Translations under genes and position numbers: made by a program | NCBI GenBank assembly: GCA_963763575.1 | Contig: CAVXPD010000001.1 | Span: 1-64,000 of the forward strand | Direction of reading: 5' to 3' | DNA length: 64,000 bases | DNA from: Bog-473 sp963763575 | GTDB lineage: Bacteria; Actinomycetota; Acidimicrobiia; Acidimicrobiales; RAAP-2 | In this document: positions 1 through 8,298 of the stretch, piece after piece | Position numbering within the stretch: the first letter of the stretch is position 1 | How the letters are laid out: each line of letters begins with the position of its first letter | The notes under the pieces: model-generated | What the model was told of the DNA's origin: nothing | Databases searched by the model: none | What the model saw: the letters and a program-made list of their open reading frames with translations, nothing else

Positions 1-1063
1 GCGTGGGGGTACTTCGAGTCTCCGTGCGGGTAGTCGGTAGAGAAGATGAGTCGCTCGTCGCCAAACGTTTCGACAAAGTGCGGCACCGTCACCTCGTCGG
101 CCTCGACTGAGACCCAGCAATTGCGCTTGAAGTACTCCGAGGGAGGCATCGTAAGCTCGGGCGCTTCGTACCAGCCCGTCCACTCCCAGTGCTCGTCGAG
201 GCGGTACATGAACCACGGCGCCCAGGAGCAGTTGCCCTCCAATAGCGCCACCTTCAGGTTCGGGAAGCGCTCGAGCACCCCGCCTCCACAGAGGCACGCC
301 GTCACGAACTGGATGCCCAGCGGCTGGCTGAACGTGTGCCACAGCATCAACCGATCGAGCACCTCCAGCCCGAAGTCCGGGGTCAGGTAGACCTGGCCGC
401 CCCCGTGAAAGGCGAGTGGCACGCCCAGCCGCTCGATCTCCGCCCACAGGGGGTCGTACGAGCGGTGGTACCACGGTCGGCGGTTCACCGCGGCCGGCGG
501 CAGGAAGATCGCCTTGAACCCGAGCTCTTCGACGCATCGGCGCGCTTCACCTACGGCTCCCGGCACGTCGTGGGCCGCCACCATGCCAGCGCCGAACATG
601 CGATCCGGAGCGAAGTCACAGAAGTCCTTCAACCAGTCGTTGTAGGCACGGGCGATCGCCGTCGCGAACTCGGGCTCCAGTCCGTCCTGACCGATCTGCT
701 CGGACGAGTCGAGGCCGAGCACGAACAGCCCCGCGAAGGAAATAGCACCGCCAGGTCCAGGCCTTCGGCATTCATCGCGTCGATCTGTGACTGGGCGTCC
801 CAGCCCCGCGCTTCGGACGCCGCATAGACGTTGTCGTGGTGCTCCTGCCATCCCGTCTTGCGACCTTCCACGCGCATCGGGCGGGTCGCGCCCATCCGGA
901 GCATCACGTGGTTCTTGACGCGCACCCGCATGTCGCGTGTGATCTCGGAGAGTCCGCGCGGCGCCGCATGCGCGTAGGCCGGGTCGATGTAGCGCTCCCA
1001 CAGATCGGGCGGCTCCATCACGTGGAGGTCGCTGTCGCAGATGACATGGTCGCGCAGCCCCAT
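1..1063 (-). CDS. Amidohydrolase family 2 protein, 3' end off the window, interrupted by one frameshift
   Basis: The protein begins at ATG 1063 (MGLRDHVICDSDLHV) and, after a frame change, runs to the window edge ending in a TDYPHG motif. The N-terminal metal-ligand segment (CDSDLHV, residues 9-15), a mid-protein FHGGGQVYL stretch and TDYPHG belong to amidohydrolase_2, the metal-dependent TIM-barrel hydrolases and decarboxylases related to ACMSD and gamma-resorcylate decarboxylase. The frame breaks at a run of four G on the coding strand (729-732); one more G gives the expected reading through SRGLFVLGLD. Sequence error or a real pseudogene are both possible. The gene diverges from the dehydrogenase at 1173, with about 110 bases between them. 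Substrate unknown. Confidence 0.75.
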
Positions 1064-1172
1064 GAATTGGCCTCCCCAGGGATCCCTGACGCTCGAGTCA
1101 GGTTTCACTATACGCTCTCGTCCCGTACGGTCCTCGGGGCCGGCCAGGGCGTTTCGGGACTCGGGAGGGTCG

Positions 1173-2051
1173 ATGGCGATAGGTGTGATCGGGCTGGGCA
1201 ACATCGGCGGCAACATCGCGGCCAACCTCGTCGCCGACGGCAAGGAGGTCGTCGTCTACGACGTCGATGCAGCTGCCATGAAGGCGATCACCGGCGCCAC
1301 GGCCGCGCCGGACGTCGCGTCAGTGGGCCGTCAGGCGGACGTCACCCTTCTGTCCTTGCCGACGCCGGAGGTCGTGAACGACGTCGCCGCCACGTGGGCC
1401 GCCGCCGCCCCGGCTGGCACCATCCTTGTGGATCTCTCCACGAACAGCCCCGACGCGGTGCGCGAACTGTGGGAGCGACTCCTCGAATCGGGACACCACC
1501 TCGTCGAGGCGCCCCTCACGGGCGGGGCCATCGGCGCCGAGAAGCGAATGCTCGTCTTCATGGTCGGGGGCGAGGACCAGCCCGTCGCCCGTGTCCTCCC
1601 CATCCTCGAGCCGTTGGGGCGCGCCACGTTCCACGTCGGCAGGATCGGTCTCGGCAACACCATGAAGCTGCTCAACAGCCTCATCGCCTTCACGACCACC
1701 TGGGTCAGCCTCGAGGGGCTGGCCTTCGCCTCCAAGTCGGGCATCGAGGTCCAAAAGGCCGTGGAGATCCTGCGCACTGCCGGCGCGTCGAACTTCTTCG
1801 TCGACCGCCAGGTCGAGACGATCGACGGTCGGGGCCGGCCGACGCAATTCGCGCTGGAGCTGGCGGCCAAGGACGCCCGCCTGATCGTCGAGCTCGGCAA
1901 CGCGCTCGACGCCCCCACGCCGGTGGCCGCGGCGGTGAAGAAGGTCCTCGACGATGCGGTCGAGAAGGGTCTGGGCGGTGCCGATTGGAGCGAGCTCGTG
2001 GCGCACGCCGAACAGCAGGCCGGCACGGCGCTGCGCTGGAATCCTTCCTAG
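1173..2051 (+). CDS. NAD(P)-dependent beta-hydroxyacid dehydrogenase (3-hydroxyisobutyrate dehydrogenase family)
   Basis: A 292-residue protein of typical family length. A Rossmann dinucleotide motif GLGNIGGNIA lies near residue 7, followed by a substrate-binding segment (EAPLTGG, normally DAPVSGG) and the catalytic-lysine helix GNTMKLLNSLI. Family members oxidise 3-hydroxyisobutyrate, tartronate semialdehyde or related acids, or reduce imines; nothing here fixes the substrate. ATG 1173 was chosen over upstream in-frame starts because the Rossmann fold begins at residue 3 and a GGGAGGGT ribosome site sits at 1163-1170. It is monocistronic, divergent from the amidohydrolase and convergent with the decarboxylase-like gene, from which a hairpin separates it. 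Confidence 0.85.
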   Translation: MAIGVIGLGNIGGNIAANLVADGKEVVVYDVDAAAMKAITGATAAPDVASVGRQADVTLLSLPTPEVVNDVAATWAAAAPAGTILVDLSTNSPDAVRELWERLLESGHHLVEAPLTGGAIGAEKRMLVFMVGGEDQPVARVLPILEPLGRATFHVGRIGLGNTMKLLNSLIAFTTTWVSLEGLAFASKSGIEVQKAVEILRTAGASNFFVDRQVETIDGRGRPTQFALELAAKDARLIVELGNALDAPTPVAAAVKKVLDDAVEKGLGGADWSELVAHAEQQAGTALRWNPS

Positions 2052-2056
2052 GAGGG

Positions 2057-2076
2057 GCCCTCGGTCCGACGAGGGT
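2057..2076. terminator. Hairpin between convergent genes
   Basis: The arms CCCTCG (2058-2063) and CGAGGG (2070-2075) form a six-pair stem with a six-base loop, and a possible G-U pair extends it. It lies five bases after the dehydrogenase stop and about 30 bases before the stop of the opposing gene, so it could end both transcripts. No U tract is present, which is common in high-GC actinobacteria. Confidence 0.45.
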
Positions 2077-2108
2077 GGGTGGAGGCGCGTCCGGCGCGCC
2101 CAACGACG

Positions 2109-2489
2109 TCAGTCCGTGCCGAGGACGTCGGCCGCCACCCGCAGGGCCGACCCCGCGGCGGGAACGCCGGCGTAGATGGAGACGTGCATCAGGATTTCGA
2201 CGATCTCTTCTCGCGAGATCCCGACGCTCAGCGCGCCCGCCAGGTGCGAGCGCAGCTCCTCGGGTTGGCCGAGCGCGGCGAGCAAGGCGACGGTGATCAT
2301 CGAGCGGTCGCGGATCGGGAGACCCGGGCGCGTCCAGATGTCGCCGAACGCGGTCTGCTGTACGTGGTCGAAGAAGTCGGGCGCCAGCTTGGCCGCCGGG
2401 AACTGCCCCGTCGGGCCCTTCAGGATCGCCGGCCAGAGCTGGCCCTGGATCTCCCGCCCGGCCGCCCGGCGCTCGTCACTCGTCGTCAT
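2109..2489 (-). CDS. Carboxymuconolactone decarboxylase family protein
   Basis: A 126-residue all-helical protein. The central segment RDRSMITVALLAALGQ, followed by RSHLAGALSVGISREEIVE, is characteristic of the gamma-carboxymuconolactone decarboxylase side of the AhpD/CMD superfamily. The CxxC pair of AhpD-type peroxidases is absent, so a lyase or isomerase-like role is more likely than peroxidase activity. Its ATG (2489-2487) overlaps the TGA of the DUF35-thiolase gene in an ATGA arrangement, so translation is probably coupled. A role in degrading an aromatic or steroid-like CoA intermediate is inference from the partner gene. Confidence 0.8.
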   Translation of the reverse strand: MTTSDERRAAGREIQGQLWPAILKGPTGQFPAAKLAPDFFDHVQQTAFGDIWTRPGLPIRDRSMITVALLAALGQPEELRSHLAGALSVGISREEIVEILMHVSIYAGVPAAGSALRVAADVLGTD

Positions 2490-4130
2490 GTCCCGACTCC
2501 TTCCACCCCAAGCAGATTGACCGTCGCGATGCTGCCGCCCCCGACCAGGTGCGCCAGCGCCACCCGCGCCCCCTCGACCTGGCGGCCCTCCGCCTCGCCG
2601 CGGAGCTGCAGCACCGCCTCGTGCAGCTGGGCCGTCCCCGTCGGCCCGCCCGGGTGCCCGCGTGCCAGCAGCCCGCCGTCGGTGTTGAACGGGATGCGCC
2701 CGCCCGGCCCGGTCTCGCCCTCGAGGACGAGCTTCTCGCCTTCGCCCTCGGCACAGAAGCCGAGCAACTCGTAGTACTCGAGCTCCTCGTTCACGAACGC
2801 GTCGTGGCAGTAGGCCACGCTCACGTCGTCGGGGCCGAGTCCCGCGGCCTCGTAGCACTCGTTCGCCGTGTCCCGCGTCATGGTCGCCGGCCCGACCACC
2901 GGGCCGACGAAGGTGTGGCCCGGCGAGTAGGTCTCGGACGTCAGCGCAGAAGCAAGCGCGCGCACGAGCGGCCGGTCGGGCTGGCGGGAGCGCACGAGGT
3001 CCTCGCGGGCCACGATGATGCAGGCGGCGCCGTCGTCGGGCGGGCAGCACATCATCGTGGTGAGCGGCTCGGCCACCATCCGGGCGGCGAGCACCTCCTC
3101 GGACGTCACGTGCGTGGTCGGAGCGACGGTGGGCGAACGGGCAGACCGCGCCGTAGTTCCAGTTCTTGGCCGCGATGGTGGCGAAGTTCTCGGGCGTCGT
3201 GCCCCGGTCGTGCATGCGGCGCTGCGCCCAGAGCGCGAAGTAGGCGGCGGGCAGGATCGGCGCGTCGATCTGGTCGCGGCCCGCGCCGCGGCCGCCGGTG
3301 CCGGTCATGTCGGTGAACTTGTCGAAGCACAGCGCCATGGCCACGTCGGCCCGCCCCGACGACACGGCCCACGCCGCCTCGCGGAAGGCGACGAGCCCGG
3401 TGGCCGACGCGTTCTCGATGTGGGTGACGGGCAGCCCGGTCAGGCCGAACTCCTTCATGGCCTTGATGCCGAGCATCGAGGCCGGCTGGATGTAGCCCAC
3501 GAACGCCTCGTCGACGTCGGCCAGCGTCATGCCGGCGTCGTGCAGCGCCAACAGTCCGGCGTCGCGGGCCAGGTGCGCGCCCGGGATGTCCTTGAACATG
3601 CCGAAGCGGACCATGCCGATGCCGGCGACGGCGACGCCGTCGAACTTCAGGGCGTGCTTCACGAGGCGCCGTCCGGCGGCTCCGACTCCGGCCCCGGCGC
3701 CGAGTCCGGCGGCACCGGCGGGGCGGAACCGGTAGATCACCACGTCGTCGCCGTCCTTGTTCTGGCGCAGCGTCTCGAGGTCGATCTCGACCTCCATGCC
3801 GATGGCGAAGTCGTCGGGGCCGCCCGAGAGGATCGACTGCACCCGGGGCCCCTCGGGCAGGTCGACCTGGGCCACGCCGTAACCGGCGACGTCGGCGTCC
3901 AACTTGCCGAAGAGCGGGACGTGGCAGTAGGTCCAGGTGTGGATCGTGCCGCGGGTCGACAGCTCGATGTCCTCGGTGCCCTCGTGCAGGCACTTGGCGC
4001 ACACCAGCCGGCGCGGGAAGAACGCCTCGCCGCAGGCGGGGCAGCGGCTCCCGAGCAGGCGCGGCGGCTCGGCCGGGTCGTCGGGGATCCGGAAGAACCC
4101 GTCTTCGATGGGGACTCGGGCCACGCACAC
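2486..4130 (-). CDS. DUF35 (rubredoxin-like Zn ribbon/OB-fold)-thiolase fusion, interrupted by one frameshift
   Basis: The N-terminal ~130 residues carry CPAC...CAKC zinc-ribbon cysteine pairs (CxxC-x11-CxxC) and an OB fold, which is a DUF35 acyl-CoA-associated domain. A Gly/Ala-rich linker leads in frame to a thiolase-like domain beginning near VAVAGIGMVRFG. The C-terminal half follows in another frame and ends HTFVGPVVGP...GGLLARGHPGG. At about 3112 the coding strand reads GCACGTG where GCACACGTG would keep the frame, so one CA unit appears lost. In steroid side-chain degradation, separate DUF35 proteins partner lipid-transfer-protein-type thiolases/aldolases such as Ltp2; here they look fused. 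GTG 4130 or GTG 4124 may be the start. Activity on a CoA-thioester substrate is expected, but its identity is unknown. Confidence 0.72.
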
Positions 4131-4389
4131 CTCGCTCTTCGCTCTCCGCCGCGCCGTGTCGCCGTCGGCTCATCGAGGAGTCTGGCACAGGAGGGGTTGG
4201 AACTGCCGTTGAGCGGTTTCGAGGGTATGCGCGTGCGGTTGGTGGACCTGCGTCGACGGCATCGAGCGGCGGGCTCAGAGTTGGCGCGGCGGCGCCTATC
4301 GGAGTTGCGATCGGTGCGGCGTGTGAGCGGTGCCGTGTCGCGCCTTTGATGCGGCGTGTCGTTCCGGATGCTTAGAAGAGGGCCGGTCG

Positions 4390-4395
4390 TATACT
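4390..4395 (+). promoter_or_regulatory. Possible -10 element of a near-leaderless promoter
   Basis: TATACT matches the -10 consensus closely in very GC-rich surroundings. Its 3' end is eight bases before ATG 4404, so transcription would start one to three bases before the start codon. No convincing -35 box or ribosome site is present, which suits the leaderless transcripts common in actinobacteria. Confidence 0.4.
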
Positions 4396-4403
4396 CGCCG
4401 CCG

Positions 4404-4895
4404 ATGGCCGCGTCCACGTCAGGCGCTCCGACCCAGGGCGAACTGCGGGCTGAGGTGCTCCGGCTGAGCGCCGAGCAGGCACAGCGCTTCGCCGTGCCGG
4501 GGTCCCCGGTGCTCTTCGAGGGGCCGGCCTTCTATCCAGTTCTGCGCATGGGCGTGCGCCCGCAGAAGCTCAACTACGAGGCCCCCTGCGGGCTGCGCAT
4601 CACCGAGGACGGCATGGTCACGTGCACGGTGAGGGCGAGCGGGGAGCTCGTGTGGTCGGCGCATCTGGATCCCCCGAACGAGTGGAAGTTCTCCGGTGTC
4701 ACCTTCGCCTTCGTCCGCGTGGGGGACCACACGTACACGTCGACGAAGGGTCCCTTCGTGGCCAATCTCTCGCCCGACATGAGCATTCCCTTCGTCGGGT
4801 TCTTCAAGATGTTCGGCGGTTACAAGCAGCGTGGGGAGCTGAAGAGGGTGCTGCGGGCCCGCCAGGCCCCGGATGCCGAGCCGCCTGGCACGTAG
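4404..4895 (+). CDS. Hypothetical protein, 163 aa
   Basis: I do not recognise a family. The predicted product is soluble, with no signal peptide or membrane helix. It starts with a charged helical segment (LRAEVLRLSAEQAQRF) and continues into a beta-rich region with two cysteine-free sheets and a conserved-looking patch HTYTSTKGPFVANLSPDM. The C terminus is basic (KQRGELKRVLRAR). ATG 4404 is preferred to the in-frame ATG 4356 because it sits just downstream of a TATACT box. Codon use matches its neighbours and no frame break is visible, so it is probably a real gene. It is transcribed away from the DUF35-thiolase operon and towards the desaturase. Confidence 0.6.
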   Translation: MAASTSGAPTQGELRAEVLRLSAEQAQRFAVPGSPVLFEGPAFYPVLRMGVRPQKLNYEAPCGLRITEDGMVTCTVRASGELVWSAHLDPPNEWKFSGVTFAFVRVGDHTYTSTKGPFVANLSPDMSIPFVGFFKMFGGYKQRGELKRVLRARQAPDAEPPGT

Positions 4896-4898
4896 TGG

Positions 4899-4990
4899 TC
4901 AGCGCGGGACGGCCAGGGCGTCGCTGACGGGCTCGATCCATCCCGGTTGGGCGTCGGCGCCCGTCGGGACCTGGGCCCATCGGTCCCCTC
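4899..4990 (-). pseudogene. Decayed copy of the 3' end of the 8623-9405 gene
   Basis: Read leftward, this stretch encodes WAQVPTGADAQPGWIEP then VSDALAVPR and a TGA stop. The intact gene at 8623 ends WAQVRTGSDAQAGWIEL then VSDTLAVPR and stop, so 22 of 26 residues match and the DNA is clearly related. Similarity fades above about 5000, where the desaturase stop begins. No start codon or upstream coding sequence is present. It appears to be the remnant of a larger duplication of the secretion-associated gene about 3.7 kb away. Confidence 0.7.
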
Positions 4991-5000
4991 TTCGGCGTGG

Positions 5001-6020
5001 TCAGACGAAATGGAGGCGGCCGACCGCCTGGCGGTACGAATCGATCGGGCGCGCCTCGGCGTACCCGAGGTGGTACTCCATGCAGAAGGCGCGGACCTTC
5101 TCCTGGGCCCGGGCCAGGTTCGGCCGGGGCATCGTCGGGAAGAGGTGATGCTCGATCTGGTAGTTCAGGCCGCCGAAGACGAACCCGAGCCACCGACCTC
5201 CCGAGAGGTTGCGGGCCGTGACGACCTGGCGTCGGGCGAAACTCATCTCGGTCTCGGGTTCGACGAGCGGCATGCCCTTGTGGTTGGGGGCGAAGCTGCA
5301 GCCGAGATAGAGGGAGAAGGCGGCCTGATGTATCGCGATGAAGGCGATCGCCTTGAGCGGGGAGAGCACCCAGAACACCACGGTCAGATAGAGGGCGGCA
5401 TGCGCCACGAGGAGCGCGCCCTCGGTGAGGACCGACCGGTCCCGCCGGCGATACAGGTCTTGGAAGCCCGAGACGTACAGGCCCGTGCTGCGCAGCAGCA
5501 TGAGGGGGAAGAAGAGCTCGGCCCGCCACCGGTCCAGCCATCCTGCGAGGCCGCGCTGCTGCTCGCCCAGCTGGTCGGCGTTGCGCGCGGCGGGGAGGCC
5601 GACCCCGATGTCCGGGTCGCGCCCGAGTTCGTTGGGATGGCCGTGATGGGCACTGTGCTTGGGCACCCACCAGCCGAAGCTCATTCCGATCAGCCCGTTC
5701 CCGATCCCCAACCCGAGCACGCGATTGGCGCGTCGGGACTCAAAGATCTGCCGGTGGCCCGCGTCGTGACCGAGGAAGCCGAGTTGAGTGGCGACGACCC
5801 CGAGGAAGACCGCGATTGCGAGGGCGGCCCAAGAGTCACCGAGAAGGAAGAACCCGGCCCATCCGGCCACGAACGCGCCGACCGTGAGGACGACCTTGAT
5901 CCAGTAGTAGACGAGCCGGCGCTCGAAGAGCCCGGCCGCCCGCAGGTCCATGCTCAGGTTGTGAAACTCGCGGGGTCCCGCGACTGGCGTGGTGCTTGGC
6001 TGCATGGTGGCCGTCTGCAC
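5001..6020 (-). CDS. Membrane fatty acid desaturase
   Basis: A 339-residue integral membrane di-iron desaturase with all three histidine boxes: HDAGH (residues 85-89), HSAHH (122-126) and QIEHH near 290. The QxxHH third box is typical of acyl-lipid/front-end desaturases and of the mycobacterial DesA3-like group. Hydrophobic pairs lie before box 1, after box 2 and before box 3. No cytochrome b5 domain is fused, so an external electron donor is needed. GTG 6020 was chosen because a GGGAGG ribosome site (6028-6033) precedes it by seven bases; ATG 6005 and TTG 6077 are alternatives. It lies downstream of the cold-shock gene, beyond a strong hairpin, which suits membrane adaptation to low temperature. 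Confidence 0.88.
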   Translation of the reverse strand: MQTATMQPSTTPVAGPREFHNLSMDLRAAGLFERRLVYYWIKVVLTVGAFVAGWAGFFLLGDSWAALAIAVFLGVVATQLGFLGHDAGHRQIFESRRANRVLGLGIGNGLIGMSFGWWVPKHSAHHGHPNELGRDPDIGVGLPAARNADQLGEQQRGLAGWLDRWRAELFFPLMLLRSTGLYVSGFQDLYRRRDRSVLTEGALLVAHAALYLTVVFWVLSPLKAIAFIAIHQAAFSLYLGCSFAPNHKGMPLVEPETEMSFARRQVVTARNLSGGRWLGFVFGGLNYQIEHHLFPTMPRPNLARAQEKVRAFCMEYHLGYAEARPIDSYRQAVGRLHFV

Positions 6021-6090
6021 AGATCGGCCTCCCAGGTTCGGTGGGGGCCGCCACCGGGAAGGTTGCGCGTTCCCCAAGGGTGATGGACTT

Positions 6091-6111
6091 GGCGACCGCT
6101 GTGCGGTCGCC
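6091..6111 (-). terminator. Strong hairpin downstream of the cold-shock gene
   Basis: GGCGACCGC (6091-6099) pairs perfectly with GCGGTCGCC (6103-6111) around a three-base TGT loop. It starts 15 bases after the cold-shock stop codon and lacks a U tract. It probably terminates the cold-shock transcript, though it would also lie in the leader of a read-through desaturase mRNA. Confidence 0.6.
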
Positions 6112-6125
6112 GTTGGACCGATCGC

Positions 6126-6329
6126 TTAGACGGGCTTGACGTTCTGGGCTTCTGGCCCCTTGGCGCCCTGGGCCACGTCGAATTCGACCTGCTGGCCGTC
6201 CTCGAGGCTCTTGTGCCCCGTACCTACGACGTTGGAGAAGTGGACGAACACGTCCTTGTCCCCCGTGGAGGGCGTGATGAAGCCGAAGCCCCGGTCGTTG
6301 TTGAAGAACTTCACAGTTCCAGTTGCCAT
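6126..6329 (-). CDS. cspA: Cold-shock domain protein
   Basis: A 67-residue single-domain CspA-type nucleic acid chaperone. The RNP1 motif GFGFI (around residues 15-19) and the RNP2 motif VFVHFS (27-32) are intact, with the usual KFFNNDRGFGF lead-in. It binds single-stranded RNA or DNA and melts structured mRNAs. The leader between it and the upstream gene is a 40-base purine-rich stretch on the coding strand, with an AGAAGA ribosome site just before ATG. It is the last gene of a three-gene leftward unit and is followed by a perfect 9-bp hairpin. Confidence 0.95.
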   Translation of the reverse strand: MATGTVKFFNNDRGFGFITPSTGDKDVFVHFSNVVGTGHKSLEDGQQVEFDVAQGAKGPEAQNVKPV

Positions 6330-6370
6330 GTCTTCTGTTTCTCTTTCTCTTTCTTGCTTCTCTGGTGAGG

Positions 6371-6685
6371 TCAATGACTCTTGTGGGCGGAGCGGGACCG
6401 GGTGCTCGAGGCGAGCCGTTTGTACTCCGCGCCGCACCCCGAGGGCTCGCCGGCCTCGCCGTACGTACGGCACCGATCGTCGTCGCACCATCCGAGGACG
6501 ACGTCGCCCTGACCCACTCCGTGGGCGTGCTCGTCGCACAGCGGGACATCGGGCAGGATCACGGTGATGGAGTAGGAGTCGTCATCCGGATCAGGTCCCC
6601 TATCCAGCGTCCGGCGGGGTGGGTCCGTGAGCACCGATGGAACCCCTCCGCATAAAGCACACGGCGTCTCCGTCAGCGTGGTCAT
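6371..6685 (-). CDS. Small cysteine-rich protein, 104 aa
   Basis: The protein has a CALCGG pair near residue 9, then CDEHAHG near 50 and a cluster of further cysteines (CDDDRC, SGCG) towards the C terminus, a plausible zinc-ribbon or structural zinc site. The tail is basic. Its ATG overlaps the TGA of the gene upstream (ATGA at 6682-6685), and it is followed after 41 bases by cspA. The coupling and reading-frame fit argue that it is real. Function unknown; an RNA- or DNA-associated role is only suggested by context. Confidence 0.6.
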   Translation of the reverse strand: MTTLTETPCALCGGVPSVLTDPPRRTLDRGPDPDDDSYSITVILPDVPLCDEHAHGVGQGDVVLGWCDDDRCRTYGEAGEPSGCGAEYKRLASSTRSRSAHKSH

Positions 6686-7059
6686 GGCCGGATGGAGGCG
6701 CGGAGCTTCTCTACAGCCTGTAATCGGCGCTCGAGCTTTGATACGTCAGCAGCATCCCTCTGGCGGATCCGTTGCTCGAGTTCGTCGAGCCGCGCTTCCT
6801 CGTTCTTGATCAGTTGACTGCGTTCGCTTCCCTCATGGGTACCCAGGGCGCGGACGAAGCTGTTGTGTGCCTCCGTCGCGCGTTCGATCCCGAGCGTGCG
6901 AGCAATCGCCGAATAGGATTTTCCGGACTCGCGAAGCGACAGGGCCTGTGCGTCGATATCCCCGCTCGGTGAGCGCCGCCCTCCCCGCGTCCCGCCACCT
7001 CGCTCCGAGGTCTGCGTCGATCGGCGCTGAGACTGCTTGCTATGGGTGTGCCTAGGCAC
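6682..7059 (-). CDS. Helix-turn-helix protein with C-terminal coiled coil, 125 aa
   Basis: Residues ~36-70 read as a resolvase/Sin3-like helix-turn-helix (RESGKSYSAIARTLGI), the kind that begins SYSAIARxLG in actinobacterial DNA-binding proteins. The last ~45 residues form an amphipathic charged coiled coil (RLDELEQRIRQRDAADVSK). The N-terminal 35 residues are basic and low-complexity. The start is GTG 7059 with no clear ribosome site. It is the first gene of the unit that continues into the cysteine-rich protein and cspA, so it may regulate that unit; this is inference. Confidence 0.6.
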   Translation of the reverse strand: MPRHTHSKQSQRRSTQTSERGGGTRGGRRSPSGDIDAQALSLRESGKSYSAIARTLGIERATEAHNSFVRALGTHEGSERSQLIKNEEARLDELEQRIRQRDAADVSKLERRLQAVEKLRASIRP

Positions 7060-7254
7060 GGACGTTGCCCCGCGACATGGAGTAATGCTCGAATTGCCGG
7101 TCGTCGGGGTCTAAACCGCACGACGTCGCAACTAAGCCCCTAAGGGCTTCGTACAGGCTCTGGGAGATGTGTGGCTCCGTTCAAATCGGGCCAACTCGGG
7201 AGTTCTCGACCAGGCCACACCAGCGAAATGCTGGCGACGCAACGATCATACCAC

Positions 7255-7297
7255 CTTCTTGACGCATTCGTTCGCACTTCTTGACGCATTCGTTCGC
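7255..7297. repeat. Tandem 22-bp direct repeat, two copies
   Basis: CTTCTTGACGCATTCGTTCGCA occurs at 7255-7276 and again at 7277-7297, the second copy matching for 21 bases. It lies 15 bases after the sigma-factor stop, within a 250-base gap that also contains the upstream region of the HTH-csp unit. Confidence 0.85.
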
Positions 7298-7311
7298 GCC
7301 GATCGCGCCTG

Positions 7312-8298
7312 TCAGACGAGTGAGTCGATTCCCGCCGTCGGGTGCCGCAGTTTGGCCATGGCCTTCGCTTGGATCTGACGGATCCGCTCGCGTGTGAGAC
7401 CAAAGCAAAGACCGACCTCCTCGAGCGTGCGTGGCGAACCGCGGTCGATGCCGAATCTGAGCCGGAGGATCTCGCGTTCGCGCTCGTCGAGACTGGCCAG
7501 CATCTTGGCCACCTCGCCCGGCAGGAGGGCCGTTGCGGCGGAATCGAACGGCGACACCGCGCCGGGGTCTTCCACCGTGTCGCCCAGCTCGGCGCTGCCT
7601 TCGTGCCCCACCGGTTCGGACAACGATGCCGGTGCGGCCGCATGTCGAAGGATCTCGGTGACCCTTTCCGGGCTTACTTCGAGGTCGGCGGCGATCTCGT
7701 CGATGCTCACGTGCCGAGCATGATGGGCTTCGAGGCGGGTTCGTGCCTTGATGATCTGATTGAGGAGTTCACCGACGTGCGGCGGGAGACGTATGGTCCG
7801 GCTGCTGTTGGCGATGCCGTGGGCGATTGCCTGACGGATCCACCATGTGGCGTAGGTGGCGAACTTGAACCCCTTGCGCCAGTCGAACTTGTCGACGGCA
7901 TGGATGAGCCCGAGGTTTCCCTCCTGTACCAGGTCGAGTAGCGGCAGACCCGAGGCCTGGTACCTCTTCGCGATCGAAACCACCAGGCGGAGATTGCTAT
8001 TGGTAAAGGTCTCCACGGCCACTTCTCCCGCCCGCACGGTCCGGCGGAGCGCGCGTACCTGTGCCGGGCTCCTCCCGCCTGCGGCCAGCTCCGTCCCCGC
8101 GTGGCGGCCGGCCGCCGCTACCTGCGCCAAATGGATCTCCTCGTCTTTCGTCAGCAGGGGGTGCCGGCCGATGTCGCGCAGGTATAGGCGGACCAGGTCT
8201 TCTTCGGGCGTCTGCACGCGAGTGCTGGGCACGGTTCCCCGTTCTGATGCCCGGATAACGAAAGGATCAAGCAGACGATTGCTGCCTTCCCAATACAT
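7312..8298 (-). CDS. RNA polymerase sigma-70 family factor, group 1/2 (principal-like)
   Basis: A 328-residue sigma factor with region 1.2 (DLVRLYLRDIGRHPLLTKDE), region 2 (NLRLVVSIAKRY through FATYATWWIRQAI), region 3 and region 4 with its DNA-binding helix (LTRERIRQIQAKAMAKLRHP). Regions 2 and 4 closely match primary sigma factors, but the long acidic region 1.1 of RpoD is absent, as in mycobacterial SigB or Streptomyces HrdA/C/D. It probably directs transcription of stress or stationary-phase genes. ATG 8298 was chosen because domain 1.2 begins about 30 residues later; an in-frame extension to 8469 is low-complexity. Anti-sigma genes are not visible nearby. Confidence 0.92.
   Translation of the reverse strand: MYWEGSNRLLDPFVIRASERGTVPSTRVQTPEEDLVRLYLRDIGRHPLLTKDEEIHLAQVAAAGRHAGTELAAGGRSPAQVRALRRTVRAGEVAVETFTNSNLRLVVSIAKRYQASGLPLLDLVQEGNLGLIHAVDKFDWRKGFKFATYATWWIRQAIAHGIANSSRTIRLPPHVGELLNQIIKARTRLEAHHARHVSIDEIAADLEVSPERVTEILRHAAAPASLSEPVGHEGSAELGDTVEDPGAVSPFDSAATALLPGEVAKMLASLDEREREILRLRFGIDRGSPRTLEEVGLCFGLTRERIRQIQAKAMAKLRHPTAGIDSLV

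Noticed and set aside
1320..2006. Long frames opposite the dehydrogenase and other genes
   Set aside because: They mirror true genes, are rich in Arg/Pro/Gly and show no family features.
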